Below are positions 48,735-60,428 of a DNA stretch of 64,000 nt, one piece after another. How positions within the stretch are numbered: position 1 is the first letter of the stretch; every line of letters starts with the position of its first letter. Position numbers and translations under genes: made by a program. Source of the DNA: Streptococcus pseudopneumoniae (GTDB lineage: Bacteria > Bacillota > Bacilli > Lactobacillales > Streptococcaceae); the NCBI RefSeq assembly GCF_001073085.1, contig NZ_JVFV01000043.1, forward strand, positions 1 through 64,000, in the 5' to 3' direction. Under the pieces are notes generated by a model that ran no database searches, was not told the origin of the DNA, and worked only from the letters and a program-made list of their open reading frames with translations.

Positions 48735-49892
48735 ATGAAAACAACATTTAATTTAATTGCGACTGCGGCGGCGGGTTTGGAAGCTGTAGTTGGACGTGAA
48801 GTAAGAGATTTGGGTTATGATTGTCAAGTTGAAAATGGGCGTGTTCGTTTTCAAGGTGATGTTAAAGCGATTATCCAAACTAACCTGTGGCTAAGAGCTG
48901 CAGATAGAATCAAAATTGTTGTGGGAACTTTTCCTGCAAAAACATTTGAAGAGCTCTTCCAAGGTGTTTTTGCTCTAGATTGGGAGAACTATCTCCCACT
49001 TGGAGCCCGTTTTCCAATTGCCAAGGCTAAGTGTGTCAAGTCAAAATTACACAATGAGCCAAGTGTGCAGGCAATTTCTAAGAAGGCAGTTGTTAAGAAA
49101 CTACAAAAACACTATGCACGACCAGAAGGTGTTCCTCTGATGGAGAATGGCCATGAGTTCAAGATTGAAGTTTCCATTTTGAAAGATGTAGCGACTGTTA
49201 TGATTGATACAAGTGGGTCAAGTCTCTTTAAACGTGGTTACCGTACTGAAAAAGGTGGAGCTCCGATCAAAGAAAATATGGCAGCTGCGATTTTGCAACT
49301 GTCAAACTGGTATCCAGATAAGCCTTTGATTGATCCAACCTGTGGTTCTGGAACTTTTTGTATTGAGGCGGCTATGATTGCGCGCAAGATGGCGCCTGGT
49401 TTACGTCGTTCTTTTGCCTTTGAAGAATGGAACTGGGTTAGTGACCGCTTGATTCAAGAAATCAGAACTGAGGCTAGTAAGCAGATAGATCGAGAGATTA
49501 AACTGGATATTATGGGCTGTGATATTGATGGTCGTATGGTAGAAATTGCCAAGGCTAATGCGCAGGCAGCAGGAGTATCTGGAGATATTCTCTTTAAACA
49601 GATGCGCGTACAGGATTTGCGTACGGATAAGATTAATGGAGTCATTATCTCTAACCCACCTTATGGGGAACGTTTGTCAGATGATGCAGGAGTAACTAAA
49701 CTTTATGCTGAAATGGGTGAGGTTTTTGAACCTCTCAAAACTTGGAGTAAGTTTATCCTGACAAGTGATGAAGCCTTTGAAAGCAAATATGGTAGTCAGG
49801 CGGACAAAAAACGAAAACTCTACAACGGTACTTTGAAAGTTAATCTATATCAATATTTTGGTCAACGTGTCAAAAGAAATTTGACAGATTAG
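48735..49892 (+). CDS. THUMP-domain class I rRNA methyltransferase (RlmL N-terminal-like, YpsC)
   Basis: The 385-residue protein has an N-terminal THUMP RNA-binding domain (about 45-155) and a Rossmann methyltransferase domain with LIDPTCGSGTFCIEAAMIA (SAM loop) and NPPYGERL (N-methyltransferase catalytic tetrad NPPY). It corresponds to the m2G half of E. coli RlmL and to Bacillus YpsC, so 23S rRNA guanine N2-methylation is likely. The target base is inferred. mapZ follows 12 bp downstream. Confidence 0.93.
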   Translation: MKTTFNLIATAAAGLEAVVGREVRDLGYDCQVENGRVRFQGDVKAIIQTNLWLRAADRIKIVVGTFPAKTFEELFQGVFALDWENYLPLGARFPIAKAKCVKSKLHNEPSVQAISKKAVVKKLQKHYARPEGVPLMENGHEFKIEVSILKDVATVMIDTSGSSLFKRGYRTEKGGAPIKENMAAAILQLSNWYPDKPLIDPTCGSGTFCIEAAMIARKMAPGLRRSFAFEEWNWVSDRLIQEIRTEASKQIDREIKLDIMGCDIDGRMVEIAKANAQAAGVSGDILFKQMRVQDLRTDKINGVIISNPPYGERLSDDAGVTKLYAEMGEVFEPLKTWSKFILTSDEAFESKYGSQADKKRKLYNGTLKVNLYQYFGQRVKRNLTD

Positions 49893-49904
49893 AAAGGAGT
49901 TGCC

Positions 49905-51368
49905 ATGGATCAGAAGGATAAAAAAGAAGAAATGTTAGAACCGGAGAAAACCTCCCAAGAACCTCAGTTTGATTTTGAGGAAGCTAAGGATCTGACAGTT
50001 GGACAAGTTATTCGAAAAAATGAAGAAATTGAAGCGGGAGTAACTCCTGATGACACGATTTTGGACAAATACATCAAACAACACCGTGAAGAAATCGAAG
50101 CTGACAAATTTACAAACATTCAGGCAAAGAAAGAGGAACTTCAAAGTCTCGATGATTTGATCCAAGAAGCTAAAGAAACGATTGAAGAAGATGTGGAACC
50201 GGTAGAAGAAGTCTCTGAATCAGAAAAGTTTGCTGAAGAAGAGGGAGTAGCAACTGAAGAAGTTCTACTTTCGCCACTAGAAGAAACTTTAGTTATGGAT
50301 AAAAATCTTGTAGAGGAAGTATTTGAACCAGAACAGGTAGAAAATGAGGAAACTTTACAAGAAGAAACCCCATTTCTAGCTCGCTCTCTTCAAGAAGAGG
50401 ATGAGCCACGACGCAAAAAACTGTGGGTAATCTTGTCAGCTCTTTTAGCGATTGTTGTCTTGATTATTGGGGGTAGCTACTACGTTTATCGTCAAATTAC
50501 TCGTTCTTCTCAAGAAATTCAGTCTCAGTCATCTGATGCAGGTTTGGTAAGTAATCAAGCAATACTCGATCAATTTAACAGTCTCTATGACACTTTTTAT
50601 ACTGATGAGAATAAAACTGCCCTAAAAAATAGTCAGTTTAGTCAATTGAGTCAGCTCAAAGAGCTATTAGATAAACTTGAGGGTGCTAAAGAACATACTC
50701 TTGCCAAATCAAAATATGATAGCCTTGAAACACAAATCAAGGCAGTACAAGATGTCAATGCTCAATTTGAAACACCAGCGATTACAGATGGTGTTCTAGA
50801 TACAAATGCTAAAGTAAAGGCAGATGCTAAATTTACCGAAGTTAAGACTGGGAATACTGAAATTGATAAACTGCTAGATAAGGCTATTAGTCTCGGTAAG
50901 AGTCAACTTTCAAGTTCTACAAGCTCTAGCAGTAGTCAATCAAGTTCATCAAGTCAAACAGAGTCAAACTCAGCAACTGAAAGCAATGCTAGTAGCTCTG
51001 CTAATGCATCAACTTCAGCGGGTGAAACAGCCTCAGCAAATAATATCCTTAATAGTGGACTAGCAAGCAATGGTGTGAACCTACAAAGAAGTGTCAGTCG
51101 AGTACCGTACAATCAAGCTGCTGTTAGTGATAGTAGTAATCCTGCTTGGACTTTTGCAGATGGTGTCCTTGAACGCATTCTTGAGACTTCGCGTGCGCGT
51201 GGCTACATTACAGGCAACCAATATATTTTGGAACCTGTGAATATTGTAAATGGTAATGGCTACTATAATCTTTATAAACCAGATGGTACCTATCTCTTTA
51301 CCCTTAATTGTAAGACAGGTTACTTTGTAGGGAATGGTTCTGGACATGCGGATGATTTAGACTACTAG
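49905..51368 (+). CDS. mapZ: Midcell-anchored protein Z (division-site marker)
   Basis: MapZ (LocZ) forms rings at future division sites and positions FtsZ in streptococci. The 487-residue protein has an acidic cytoplasmic N-terminal region (1-170), where the FtsZ-binding part (first about 40 residues) and StkP phosphosites are known. One transmembrane helix follows (about 174-196, [21 protein letters not shown]). An extracellular part has a Ser-rich linker (about 330-370, [19 protein letters not shown]) and a C-terminal peptidoglycan-binding domain. The match is by architecture and location next to the rRNA methyltransferase gene and gnd. Confidence 0.9.
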   Translation: MDQKDKKEEMLEPEKTSQEPQFDFEEAKDLTVGQVIRKNEEIEAGVTPDDTILDKYIKQHREEIEADKFTNIQAKKEELQSLDDLIQEAKETIEEDVEPVEEVSESEKFAEEEGVATEEVLLSPLEETLVMDKNLVEEVFEPEQVENEETLQEETPFLARSLQEEDEPRRKKLWVILSALLAIVVLIIGGSYYVYRQITRSSQEIQSQSSDAGLVSNQAILDQFNSLYDTFYTDENKTALKNSQFSQLSQLKELLDKLEGAKEHTLAKSKYDSLETQIKAVQDVNAQFETPAITDGVLDTNAKVKADAKFTEVKTGNTEIDKLLDKAISLGKSQLSSSTSSSSSQSSSSSQTESNSATESNASSSANASTSAGETASANNILNSGLASNGVNLQRSVSRVPYNQAAVSDSSNPAWTFADGVLERILETSRARGYITGNQYILEPVNIVNGNGYYNLYKPDGTYLFTLNCKTGYFVGNGSGHADDLDY

Positions 51369-51407
51369 TCAAATTGTTACAAAATTCTTTCTTTTCACAG
51401 ATAAACA

Positions 51408-51416
51408 TGATAAAAT
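51408..51416 (+). promoter_or_regulatory. Extended -10 promoter of gnd-ritR
   Basis: TGATAAAAT at 51408-51416; no good -35. Confidence 0.5.
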
Positions 51417-51444
51417 AAAACATATTAAACAAGAGGAGTGTCAC

Positions 51445-52869
51445 ATGACAAAAGCTAACTTTGGTGTTGTTGGTATGGCCGTAATGGGTCGTAACCTTGC
51501 CCTTAATATTGAATCCCGTGGTTATACAGTTGCTATTTATAACCGTAGTAAAGAAAAAACTGAAGATGTGATTGCTTGCCACCCTGATAAAAACTTCGTG
51601 CCAAGCTATGATATCGAAAGCTTCGTAAATTCAATTGAAAAACCACGTCGTATCATGCTTATGGTTCAAGCAGGACCTGGTACAGATGCGACGATTCAAG
51701 CCCTTCTTCCACACTTGGATAAAGGTGATATTTTGATCGACGGAGGAAACACTTTCTATAAAGATACCATCCGTCGTAATGAAGAATTGGCGAACTCAGG
51801 TATCAACTTTATCGGTACTGGTGTATCTGGTGGTGAAAAAGGTGCCCTTGAAGGTCCTTCTATCATGCCTGGTGGACAAAAAGAAGCTTACGACTTGGTG
51901 GCTGATGTTCTTGAAGAAATCTCAGCTAAAGCACCAGAAGATGGAAAACCATGTGTGACCTACATCGGTCCTGATGGAGCTGGTCACTATGTGAAAATGG
52001 TCCACAATGGTATCGAGTACGGTGATATGCAATTGATCGCAGAAAGCTACGATCTTATGCAACACTTGCTTGGTCTTTCTGCAGAAGATATGGCTGAAAT
52101 CTTTACTGAGTGGAACAAGGGTGAATTGGACAGCTACTTGATTGAAATTACAGCTGATATCCTTGGACGCAAAGACGATGAAGGTCAAGATGGACCAATC
52201 GTAGACTACATTCTTGATGCTGCAGGTAACAAAGGAACTGGTAAATGGACTAGCCAATCAGCGCTTGACCTTGGTGTGCCATTGTCACTCATTACTGAGT
52301 CAGTATTTGCGCGTTACATCTCTACTTACAAAGAAGAGCGTGTACATGCTAGCAAGGTGCTTCCAAAACCAGCTGCTTTCAAATTTGAAGGAGATAAGGC
52401 TGAGTTGATTGAAAAAATCCGCCAAGCCCTTTACTTCTCAAAAATCATCTCATACGCACAAGGTTTTGCTCAATTGCGTGTAGCTTCTAAAGAAAACAAC
52501 TGGAACTTGCCATTTGCGGACATCGCATCTATCTGGCGTGATGGATGTATCATCCGTTCACGTTTCTTGCAAAAGATCACAGATGCTTACAACCGTGATG
52601 CAGATCTTGCTAACCTTCTTTTGGATGAGTACTTCTTGGATGTCACTGCTAAGTACCAACAATCTGTTCGTGATATTGTAGCTCTTGCTGTTCAAGCTGG
52701 AGTACCAGTACCAACATTCTCAGCAGCTATTACTTACTTTGATAGCTACCGTTCAGCTGATCTTCCAGCTAATTTGATCCAAGCACAACGTGACTACTTT
52801 GGTGCCCACACTTACCAACGTAAAGACAAAGAAGGAACCTTCCACTACTCTTGGTATGACGAAAAATAA
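51445..52869 (+). CDS. gnd: 6-phosphogluconate dehydrogenase (decarboxylating)
   Basis: This oxidative pentose-phosphate enzyme yields ribulose-5-phosphate, CO2 and NADPH. The 474-residue protein has the N-terminal Rossmann [25 protein letters not shown], catalytic [19 protein letters not shown] and [14 protein letters not shown], and the C-terminal helical domain ending with a basic tail. It is followed 11 bp later by ritR, and the two genes form a conserved pair in mitis-group streptococci. Confidence 0.97.
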   Translation: MTKANFGVVGMAVMGRNLALNIESRGYTVAIYNRSKEKTEDVIACHPDKNFVPSYDIESFVNSIEKPRRIMLMVQAGPGTDATIQALLPHLDKGDILIDGGNTFYKDTIRRNEELANSGINFIGTGVSGGEKGALEGPSIMPGGQKEAYDLVADVLEEISAKAPEDGKPCVTYIGPDGAGHYVKMVHNGIEYGDMQLIAESYDLMQHLLGLSAEDMAEIFTEWNKGELDSYLIEITADILGRKDDEGQDGPIVDYILDAAGNKGTGKWTSQSALDLGVPLSLITESVFARYISTYKEERVHASKVLPKPAAFKFEGDKAELIEKIRQALYFSKIISYAQGFAQLRVASKENNWNLPFADIASIWRDGCIIRSRFLQKITDAYNRDADLANLLLDEYFLDVTAKYQQSVRDIVALAVQAGVPVPTFSAAITYFDSYRSADLPANLIQAQRDYFGAHTYQRKDKEGTFHYSWYDEK

Positions 52870-52880
52870 GTAGGTCAGCC

Positions 52881-53570
52881 ATGGGGAAACGGATTTTATT
52901 ACTTGAGAAAGAAAGAAATCTAGCTCATTTTTTAAGTCTGGAACTCCAAAAAGAGCAATACCGAGTTGATCAGGTAGAAGAGGGACAAAAAGCCCTCTCC
53001 ATGGCTCTTCAGACAGACTATGACTTGATTTTACTGAATGCTCATCTAGGGGATATGACAGCCCAGAATTTTGCAGATAAGTTGAGTCGAACCAAGCCAG
53101 CTGCGGTGATCATGGTCTTGGACCATCGAGAAGAATTGCAAGACCAACTTGAAACAATCCAGCGTTTCGCTGTTTCATACATCTATAAACCAATCATTAT
53201 CGATGATTTGGTCAGTCGTATTTCAGCTATCTTCCGAGGTCGAGATTTCATCGACCAACACTGTAGTCAGATGAAAGTTCCGACAGCTTATCGCAATCTG
53301 CGTATGGATGTTGAACACCATATAGTCTATCGTGGCGATGAAATGATTGCTCTCACTCGTCGTGAATATGACCTCTTAGCTACACTCATGGGCAGTAAGA
53401 AAGTCTTAACTCGTGAACAATTGCTAGAGAGCGTCTGGAAGTATGAAAGTTCTACAGAGACCAATATCGTAGATGTCTATATCCGATATCTACGGAGCAA
53501 GATTGATGTCAAAGGTCAAAAGAGCTACATTAAAACAGTGCGTGGTGTTGGTTATACCATGCAGGAATAG
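52881..53570 (+). CDS. ritR: Orphan response regulator RitR
   Basis: This OmpR/PhoB-type transcription regulator has 229 residues, a receiver domain (1-118), linker and winged-helix domain (135-229). The phosphoacceptor Asp is replaced by Asn (LLNAHLGD, N53). The linker carries C128 (FIDQHCSQ), the residue through which pneumococcal RitR senses oxidation. RitR represses iron uptake (piu) and controls oxidative-stress genes. There is no partner histidine kinase next to it, as expected. The gene is coupled to gnd. Confidence 0.95.
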   Translation: MGKRILLLEKERNLAHFLSLELQKEQYRVDQVEEGQKALSMALQTDYDLILLNAHLGDMTAQNFADKLSRTKPAAVIMVLDHREELQDQLETIQRFAVSYIYKPIIIDDLVSRISAIFRGRDFIDQHCSQMKVPTAYRNLRMDVEHHIVYRGDEMIALTRREYDLLATLMGSKKVLTREQLLESVWKYESSTETNIVDVYIRYLRSKIDVKGQKSYIKTVRGVGYTMQE

Positions 53571-53603
53571 AAAGCAGTTGCAGTTGTGTAACTGCTTTTT
53601 TGA
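53571..53603 (+). terminator. Terminator of gnd-ritR
   Basis: AAAGCAGTT / AACTGCTTTTTT around GCAGTTGTGT. Confidence 0.88.
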
Positions 53604-53684
53604 TCTTTAAATAAACGAACATCTTTATCGAAAATTTCATGAGGCTTGGCTGTGCTGTCTATCAGTTTATTTTTTAAACAAATT

Positions 53685-53725
53685 GGTCAGTCTTAACTTC
53701 AAGTTCAAAGCAAACTTTGAGTAGA
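53685..53725 (+). repeat. BoxB-like remnant upstream of the choline-binding gene
   Basis: GGTCAGTCTTAACTTCAAG followed by TTCAAAGCAAACTTTGAGTAG aligns to the boxB of the two BOX elements here (GTCAGTCTTATTTACAACC and TCAAAGCAGTGCTTTGAGCAA), including the palindrome TCAAAG/CTTTGA. BoxA and boxC are not recognisable. Confidence 0.5.
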
Positions 53726-53750
53726 TTCTTGTTGGTTTAAACTTAATATA

Positions 53751-53779
53751 TTGATAAAAACAAAAACATTTGCTATAAT
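53751..53779 (+). promoter_or_regulatory. Promoter of the choline-binding gene
   Basis: -35 TTGATA (53751-53756), 17-bp spacer, extended -10 TGCTATAAT (TATAAT 53774-53779). Confidence 0.85.
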
Positions 53780-53798
53780 CATTTTGGAGGATAAAAGA

Positions 53799-54716
53799 AT
53801 GAGATTTTTGAAAAAATTGATGCAAGTCGGTCTAGCAGTCTTCTTCTTTGGTCTGTTAGCAACTAGTACAGTATTTGCGGATACTACTGGTGGACAATTT
53901 CTTGATAAGGACAATAGAAAATATTATATAAAAGATGACCATAAAGCAATCTATTGGCATAAAATAGACGGTAAAACTTACTATTTTGGTGATAAAGGAG
54001 AAATGGTAGTTGGCTGGCAATATATAGAAATTCCTGGAACAGGTTATCGTGATAATTTATTAGATAACCAACCAGTTAATGAAATCGGTCTTCAACACAA
54101 GTGGTACTATTTTGATAAAGATGGCGTACTACAAGAGTTTGTTGGCTGGCAACAATTAGAGGCTAAGTATTCGTTAACTGTTGGCAAAAAGCATGGTGAA
54201 GGCTTTGAGGGTCCTGAAGTTCTTAAATTAGCAAACTACTACTTTGAGCAAGATCACTCATTAAAAACAGGTTGGCTTTATGATCAGTCTAACTGGTATT
54301 ACCTAGCAAAAACAGGTTCTTCAGGAAAAGACTACATTGGTGGAGAAAGACGTGCTGGTTGGATTAACGACAATTCGACTTGGTACTATCTCGATCCAAC
54401 AACCGCTGCAATGCAAACTGATTGGCAGTATCTTGGTAACAAGTGGTATTATCTCCGTTCATCAGGTGCTATGGCGACAGGCTGGTATCTAGATGGTTCA
54501 ACTTGGTATTACCTAGATGCTCAAAATGGTGATATGAAAACAGGCTGGATTTATGTTGATAATACTTGGTATTATCTTCGTTCGTCAGGAGCTATGACGA
54601 CAGGTTGGTTCCAGGTCAATGGTAAATGGTACTATGCCTATAGTTCAGGTGCTCTAGCTGTGAATACCACAGTAGATGGCTACCAGGTCAACTATAATGG
54701 CGAGTGGGTCCAGTAA
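53799..54716 (+). CDS. Choline-binding surface protein
   Basis: This secreted protein of 305 residues attaches non-covalently to choline on teichoic acids. A signal peptide (1-27, ending VFADT) is followed almost entirely by choline-binding repeats: about nine W/K-x-YY-(F/L) units with GW ends (for example KWYYLRSSGAMATGW). Several N-terminal repeats are longer and divergent. No catalytic domain is seen. It resembles CbpF/CbpC/CbpJ-type proteins, and the location after ritR fits the pneumococcal cbp neighbourhood. The ATG at 53799 is behind GGAGG; further upstream the frame overlaps the promoter. Confidence 0.88.
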   Translation: MRFLKKLMQVGLAVFFFGLLATSTVFADTTGGQFLDKDNRKYYIKDDHKAIYWHKIDGKTYYFGDKGEMVVGWQYIEIPGTGYRDNLLDNQPVNEIGLQHKWYYFDKDGVLQEFVGWQQLEAKYSLTVGKKHGEGFEGPEVLKLANYYFEQDHSLKTGWLYDQSNWYYLAKTGSSGKDYIGGERRAGWINDNSTWYYLDPTTAAMQTDWQYLGNKWYYLRSSGAMATGWYLDGSTWYYLDAQNGDMKTGWIYVDNTWYYLRSSGAMTTGWFQVNGKWYYAYSSGALAVNTTVDGYQVNYNGEWVQ

Positions 54717-54724
54717 TGAAAACA

Positions 54725-54757
54725 AGCGATTGTGAAGGAAACAATCGCTTTTTTTGT
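54725..54757 (+). terminator. Terminator of the choline-binding gene
   Basis: AAGCGATTGT / ACAATCGCTTTTTTT. A weak -10 (TATAAT, 54764-54769) for the mevalonate operon follows. Confidence 0.9.
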
Positions 54758-54838
54758 GAAAATATAATAAAATAGAAAGGAATAAAGTTCTAAAATTTTA
54801 TCTAGAAAAAGACGCTTTTCGTCTGATAGAAGGATTAA

Positions 54839-55717
54839 ATGACAAAAGAAGTTGGTGTCGGTCAGGCACATAGTAAAATTATTTTAATAGGAGAGCATGC
54901 GGTGGTTTATGGCTACCCAGCCATCTCTTTACCGCTTTTAGAGGTAGAGGTGACTTGTCGGGTAGTTCCTGCAGCGACACCATGGCGTCTTTTTGAAGAG
55001 GACACCTTGTCTATGGCTGTTTATGCTTCTCTCGAGTATCTAAATATCAAAGATGCTTGCATCCGTTGTCAAATTGACTCGGCTATTCCGGAAAAGCGAG
55101 GGATGGGTTCTTCAGCCGCTATTAGCATTGCGGCTATTCGCGCGGTATTTGATTATTTTGAAGCAGAACTTCCGCATGATGTTTTAGAGATTCTGGTTAA
55201 TAGAGCAGAGATGATTGCCCATATGAATCCTAGTGGTTTAGATGCTAAGACCTGTCTTAGTGACCAACCTATTCGTTTTATTAAGAATGTTGGTTTTGAA
55301 GAACTAGCCATGAACTTGTCGGCTTATCTGGTCATTGCAGATACAGGAGTCTATGGACATACTCGTGAAGCTATCCAAGTTGTAGAGAGTAAAGGCAAGG
55401 ATGCCTTACCTTTCTTACATGCGCTAGGAGAGTTGACCCAGCAAGCAGAAGAAGCAATAAAAACAAAAGATGCCGTGAAGCTGGGAGAGATTCTTACCAA
55501 AGCCCATGGAAATCTAAAGGAAATTGGAGTTAGCAGTCCTGAGTCAGATGCCTTGGTTGAAACTGCTCTCGACAATGGTGCTCTTGGCGCCAAGATGAGT
55601 GGTGGTGGCTTAGGAGGCTGTATCATCGCCTTGGTTGCTAATGAGAGCCAAGCGCAAGCACTAGCAGAAAGATTAGAAGAGAAAGGAGCTGTTCAGACAT
55701 GGATCGAAAGCCTGTAA
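54839..55717 (+). CDS. mvaK1: Mevalonate kinase
   Basis: This GHMP kinase of 292 residues is the first phosphorylation step from mevalonate to isopentenyl diphosphate. It has AHSKIILIGEHAVVYGYPA at the N-terminus, ATP loop KRGMGSSAAISIA, and GLDAKTCLSD and KMSGGGLGGCIIAL near the C-terminus. It is first of mvaK1-mvaD-mvaK2-fni with overlapping ends. Isoprenoids made here feed undecaprenyl phosphate synthesis. Confidence 0.95.
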   Translation: MTKEVGVGQAHSKIILIGEHAVVYGYPAISLPLLEVEVTCRVVPAATPWRLFEEDTLSMAVYASLEYLNIKDACIRCQIDSAIPEKRGMGSSAAISIAAIRAVFDYFEAELPHDVLEILVNRAEMIAHMNPSGLDAKTCLSDQPIRFIKNVGFEELAMNLSAYLVIADTGVYGHTREAIQVVESKGKDALPFLHALGELTQQAEEAIKTKDAVKLGEILTKAHGNLKEIGVSSPESDALVETALDNGALGAKMSGGGLGGCIIALVANESQAQALAERLEEKGAVQTWIESL

Positions 55718-56638
55718 CAGTATGTTCCTATGCCAATATTGCCATTATTAAATATTGGGGTAAGAAAGCCGAAAAAGAGATGGTTCCTGCGACTAGCAGT
55801 ATCTCTCTAACCTTAGAAAATATGTATACGGAGACGACACTTTCTCCTTTACCAGCAGATGCAAGCTCGGATGCCTTTTATATCAATGACCAGTTGCAAA
55901 ATGAAGCCGAACATAAAAAAATGAGTAAAATCATTGATCGCTACCGTCCTGAAGGAGCAGGTTTTGTTCGTATCGATACCAAGAACAATATGCCAACAGC
56001 GGCAGGTCTTTCTTCAAGTTCCAGTGGCTTATCTGCCTTGGTAAAAGCTTGCAATGCCTATTTCCAATTAGGACTAGATCGTAAAGACTTGGCCTTGGAA
56101 GCTAAGTTTGCATCGGGTTCTTCATCTCGTAGTTTTTATGGACCTTTGGCAGCTTGGGACAAGGATAGTGGAGAGATCTATCCAGTTGAGACTGACTTGA
56201 AACTCGCTATGATTATGCTAGTTTTAGAAGACCAGAAAAAACCGATCTCTAGTCGAGATGGCATGAAACTCTGTGTCGAGACTTCGACAACTTTTGATGA
56301 GTGGATTCGTCAATCTGAACAAGATTACAAGGATATGTTAGTCCACCTCAAGGAAAATGACTTTAAAAAAGTTGGAGAATTGACAGAGAAGAACGCCTTG
56401 GCTATGCATGCTACGACTAAGACTGCAAATCCATCCTTCTCTTACTTGACAGATGCTAGTTATGAGGCTATGGATTTTGTTCGTCAGCTTAGAGAACAAG
56501 GAGAATCTTGCTACTTTACCATGGATGCGGGACCTAATGTCAAGGTTCTTTGCTTGGAAGAGGACTTGGAACATTTATCAGAACTTTTAGGTCAACGCTA
56601 TCGCTTAATCGTTTCAAAAACAAAGGATTTGAGCCAAG

Positions 56639-56652
<14 letters not shown>
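55699..56652 (+). CDS. mvaD: Diphosphomevalonate decarboxylase
   Basis: This GHMP-fold enzyme of 317 residues makes isopentenyl diphosphate from mevalonate 5-diphosphate with ATP-dependent loss of CO2. It shows SYANIAIIKYWGK, the P-loop-like TAAGLSSSSSGLSALVKA, GSSSRSFYGPLAAW and TMDAGPNVKVLC. It overlaps mvaK1 at the start and mvaK2 at the end. Confidence 0.96.
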
Positions 56653-58631
<1,979 letters not shown>

Positions 58632-58634
58632 GGA

Positions 58635-58663
58635 GGTCGGGATTTTTATCCCGATCTTTTTAT
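58635..58663 (+). terminator. Terminator of the mevalonate operon
   Basis: GGTCGGGAT / ATCCCGATC with one G-T pair and a TTTTTA tail. Confidence 0.9.
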
Positions 58664-58696
58664 CATTCCTCAGACTGATGTGACTTTTTGGTTTTG

Positions 58697-58705
58697 TGAT
58701 ACAAT
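58697..58705 (+). promoter_or_regulatory. Extended -10 promoter of liaFSR
   Basis: TGATACAAT, -10 TACAAT at 58700-58705; -35 not convincing. Confidence 0.55.
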
Positions 58706-58725
58706 AAAATAGAGAGGACGGATAC

Positions 58726-59424
58726 ATGCGAAAATTTCAAATTTTTCTATTTATTGAAGCTTGTTTATTAACAGGAGCTCTGATTATGATGGTATCAGAG
58801 CATTTTTCCCGTTTTCTGTTGATCTTGCTCTTGTTTTTACTGCTGATTCGATACTATACTGGAAGACAGGGGAATAACCTTATATTAGTGGCAGTGAGCA
58901 TCCTATTTTTCTTTATCATCATGCTCAATCCCTTTGTCATTTTAGCTATCTTTGTGGCTTTGATTTATAGTCTCTTCTTGCTATATCCTATGATGAATCA
59001 GGAAAGAGAAGACACCAATCTGTTCTTTGAAGAAGTAGTGACGGTGAAGAGGGAGAAAAATCGCTGGTTTGGGAATCTACACCACTTCTCAAGCTACCAG
59101 ACTTGTCGTTTTGATGATATCAATCTTTTTCGTCTTATGGGGAAGGATACTATTCATCTGGAGCACGTGATTTTAAGCAATCATGATAATGTCATCATCT
59201 TGAGAAAGCTAGTCGGCACTACTAGAATTATCGTACCAGTGGATGTAGAAGTCAGTCTAAGTGTCAATTCTCTGTACGGAGATTTAACCTTCTTTGACCA
59301 GCCTAAACGTGCTCTACGTAATGAGCAATTTCATCAAGAAACCAGAGATTATCTCAAGAGTCCTAAGAGTGTTAAGATTCTTTTGACAACCATGGTTGGA
59401 GATGTTGAGGTGGTGAGAGGATGA
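58726..59424 (+). CDS. liaF: LiaF-type regulator of envelope-stress two-component system
   Basis: This 232-residue protein has an N-terminal membrane part (about four hydrophobic stretches over residues 5-95) and a cytosolic DUF2154-like C-terminal domain (NRWFGNLHHFSSYQTCRFDDINLFRLMGKDTIHL, TRIIVPVDVEV). LiaF keeps the kinase LiaS off without stress. It overlaps liaS by four bases (ATGA), and the liaF-liaS-liaR order is canonical. The cognate antimicrobial-peptide/cell-wall stimulus is family knowledge. Confidence 0.93.
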   Translation: MRKFQIFLFIEACLLTGALIMMVSEHFSRFLLILLLFLLLIRYYTGRQGNNLILVAVSILFFFIIMLNPFVILAIFVALIYSLFLLYPMMNQEREDTNLFFEEVVTVKREKNRWFGNLHHFSSYQTCRFDDINLFRLMGKDTIHLEHVILSNHDNVIILRKLVGTTRIIVPVDVEVSLSVNSLYGDLTFFDQPKRALRNEQFHQETRDYLKSPKSVKILLTTMVGDVEVVRG

Positions 59425-60410
59425 AAAAGCAACCCTATATTTTAATTGGACTCACCTCATTTCTCTTTGTTGCTTTTCTATTTCGAAGCATTTTTAAGAT
59501 CTTGGATTTGGAGTGGACTTCTCTTTTTCAGGATCTAGAAAAGACAGAAAAAGTCCTTTTTCTAGCCCTGATGTTTAGTCTTGCTCTAGCCTTTTTATTA
59601 GTCCTATTCTGGACAATGGTTGACGAAATTTCAAAGAGAAGAATCCAAGCAAATCTCAAACGTCTCATAGCTGGCAAAGATATTGAAAGTCTGGAAGATG
59701 CTGACTTAGATGCAAGTTTTAGAAATTTGTCAGGAAAGCTCGGTTTGTTGACAGAAGCTATTCAAAAAGCAGACAATCAGGCCTTGGTCAAAGAAGAAGA
59801 AATTGTTGAAAAGGAGCGCAAGCGAATCGCGCGTGACTTGCATGATACAGTTAGCCAAGAAATTTTTGCTGCCCATATGATTTTATCAGGGCTCAGTCAA
59901 CAAGCTTCCAAATTAGACAGAGAGAAGATGCAAACACAACTCCAAAGTGTGACTGCCATTTTAGAGACAGCTCAAAGAGACTTGCGCATTCTTCTTTTGC
60001 ATTTACGACCAATTGAACTGGAACAAAAAAGCTTGGTGGAGGGTATTCAGCTACTCCTCAAAGAGCTAGAAGAAAAAAGTGAATTGAAGGTAAGCTTTAA
60101 ATATCAGGTAACTGCACTACCTAAAAAGATTGAAGAACATATTTTTCGGATTGTACAAGAATTGATTAGTAATACACTCCGTCATGCCCAAGCTTCATAT
60201 CTAGATGTTTACCTTTATCAAACGGAAACGGAATTACAGTTGAAGGTTGCAGACAATGGTCGTGGTTTTCAGCTAGATGATGTTGATGAACTAAGCTATG
60301 GTCTACGCAATGTCAAAGAACGAGTGGAAGATATGGCTGGGACAGTACAATTGATGACGGCTCCTAAGCAGGGTTTGGCAGTGGATATCCGCATTCCCTT
60401 GCTTGAGTGA
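59421..60410 (+). CDS. liaS: Sensor histidine kinase LiaS
   Basis: This NarL-type sensor kinase has 329 residues, two transmembrane helices (about 6-25 and 45-66) with a short extracellular loop, a HAMP-like linker and HisKA_3 box (RIARDLHDTVSQEIFA, H141). The ATPase domain has ELISNTLRHAQA, DNGRGFQLDD and YGLRNVKERV. It responds to cell-envelope damage (bacitracin, lipid II-binding peptides). LiaR is 18 bp downstream. Confidence 0.96.
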   Translation: MKKQPYILIGLTSFLFVAFLFRSIFKILDLEWTSLFQDLEKTEKVLFLALMFSLALAFLLVLFWTMVDEISKRRIQANLKRLIAGKDIESLEDADLDASFRNLSGKLGLLTEAIQKADNQALVKEEEIVEKERKRIARDLHDTVSQEIFAAHMILSGLSQQASKLDREKMQTQLQSVTAILETAQRDLRILLLHLRPIELEQKSLVEGIQLLLKELEEKSELKVSFKYQVTALPKKIEEHIFRIVQELISNTLRHAQASYLDVYLYQTETELQLKVADNGRGFQLDDVDELSYGLRNVKERVEDMAGTVQLMTAPKQGLAVDIRIPLLE

Positions 60411-60428
60411 CTAACAAAAGGAAATGAA

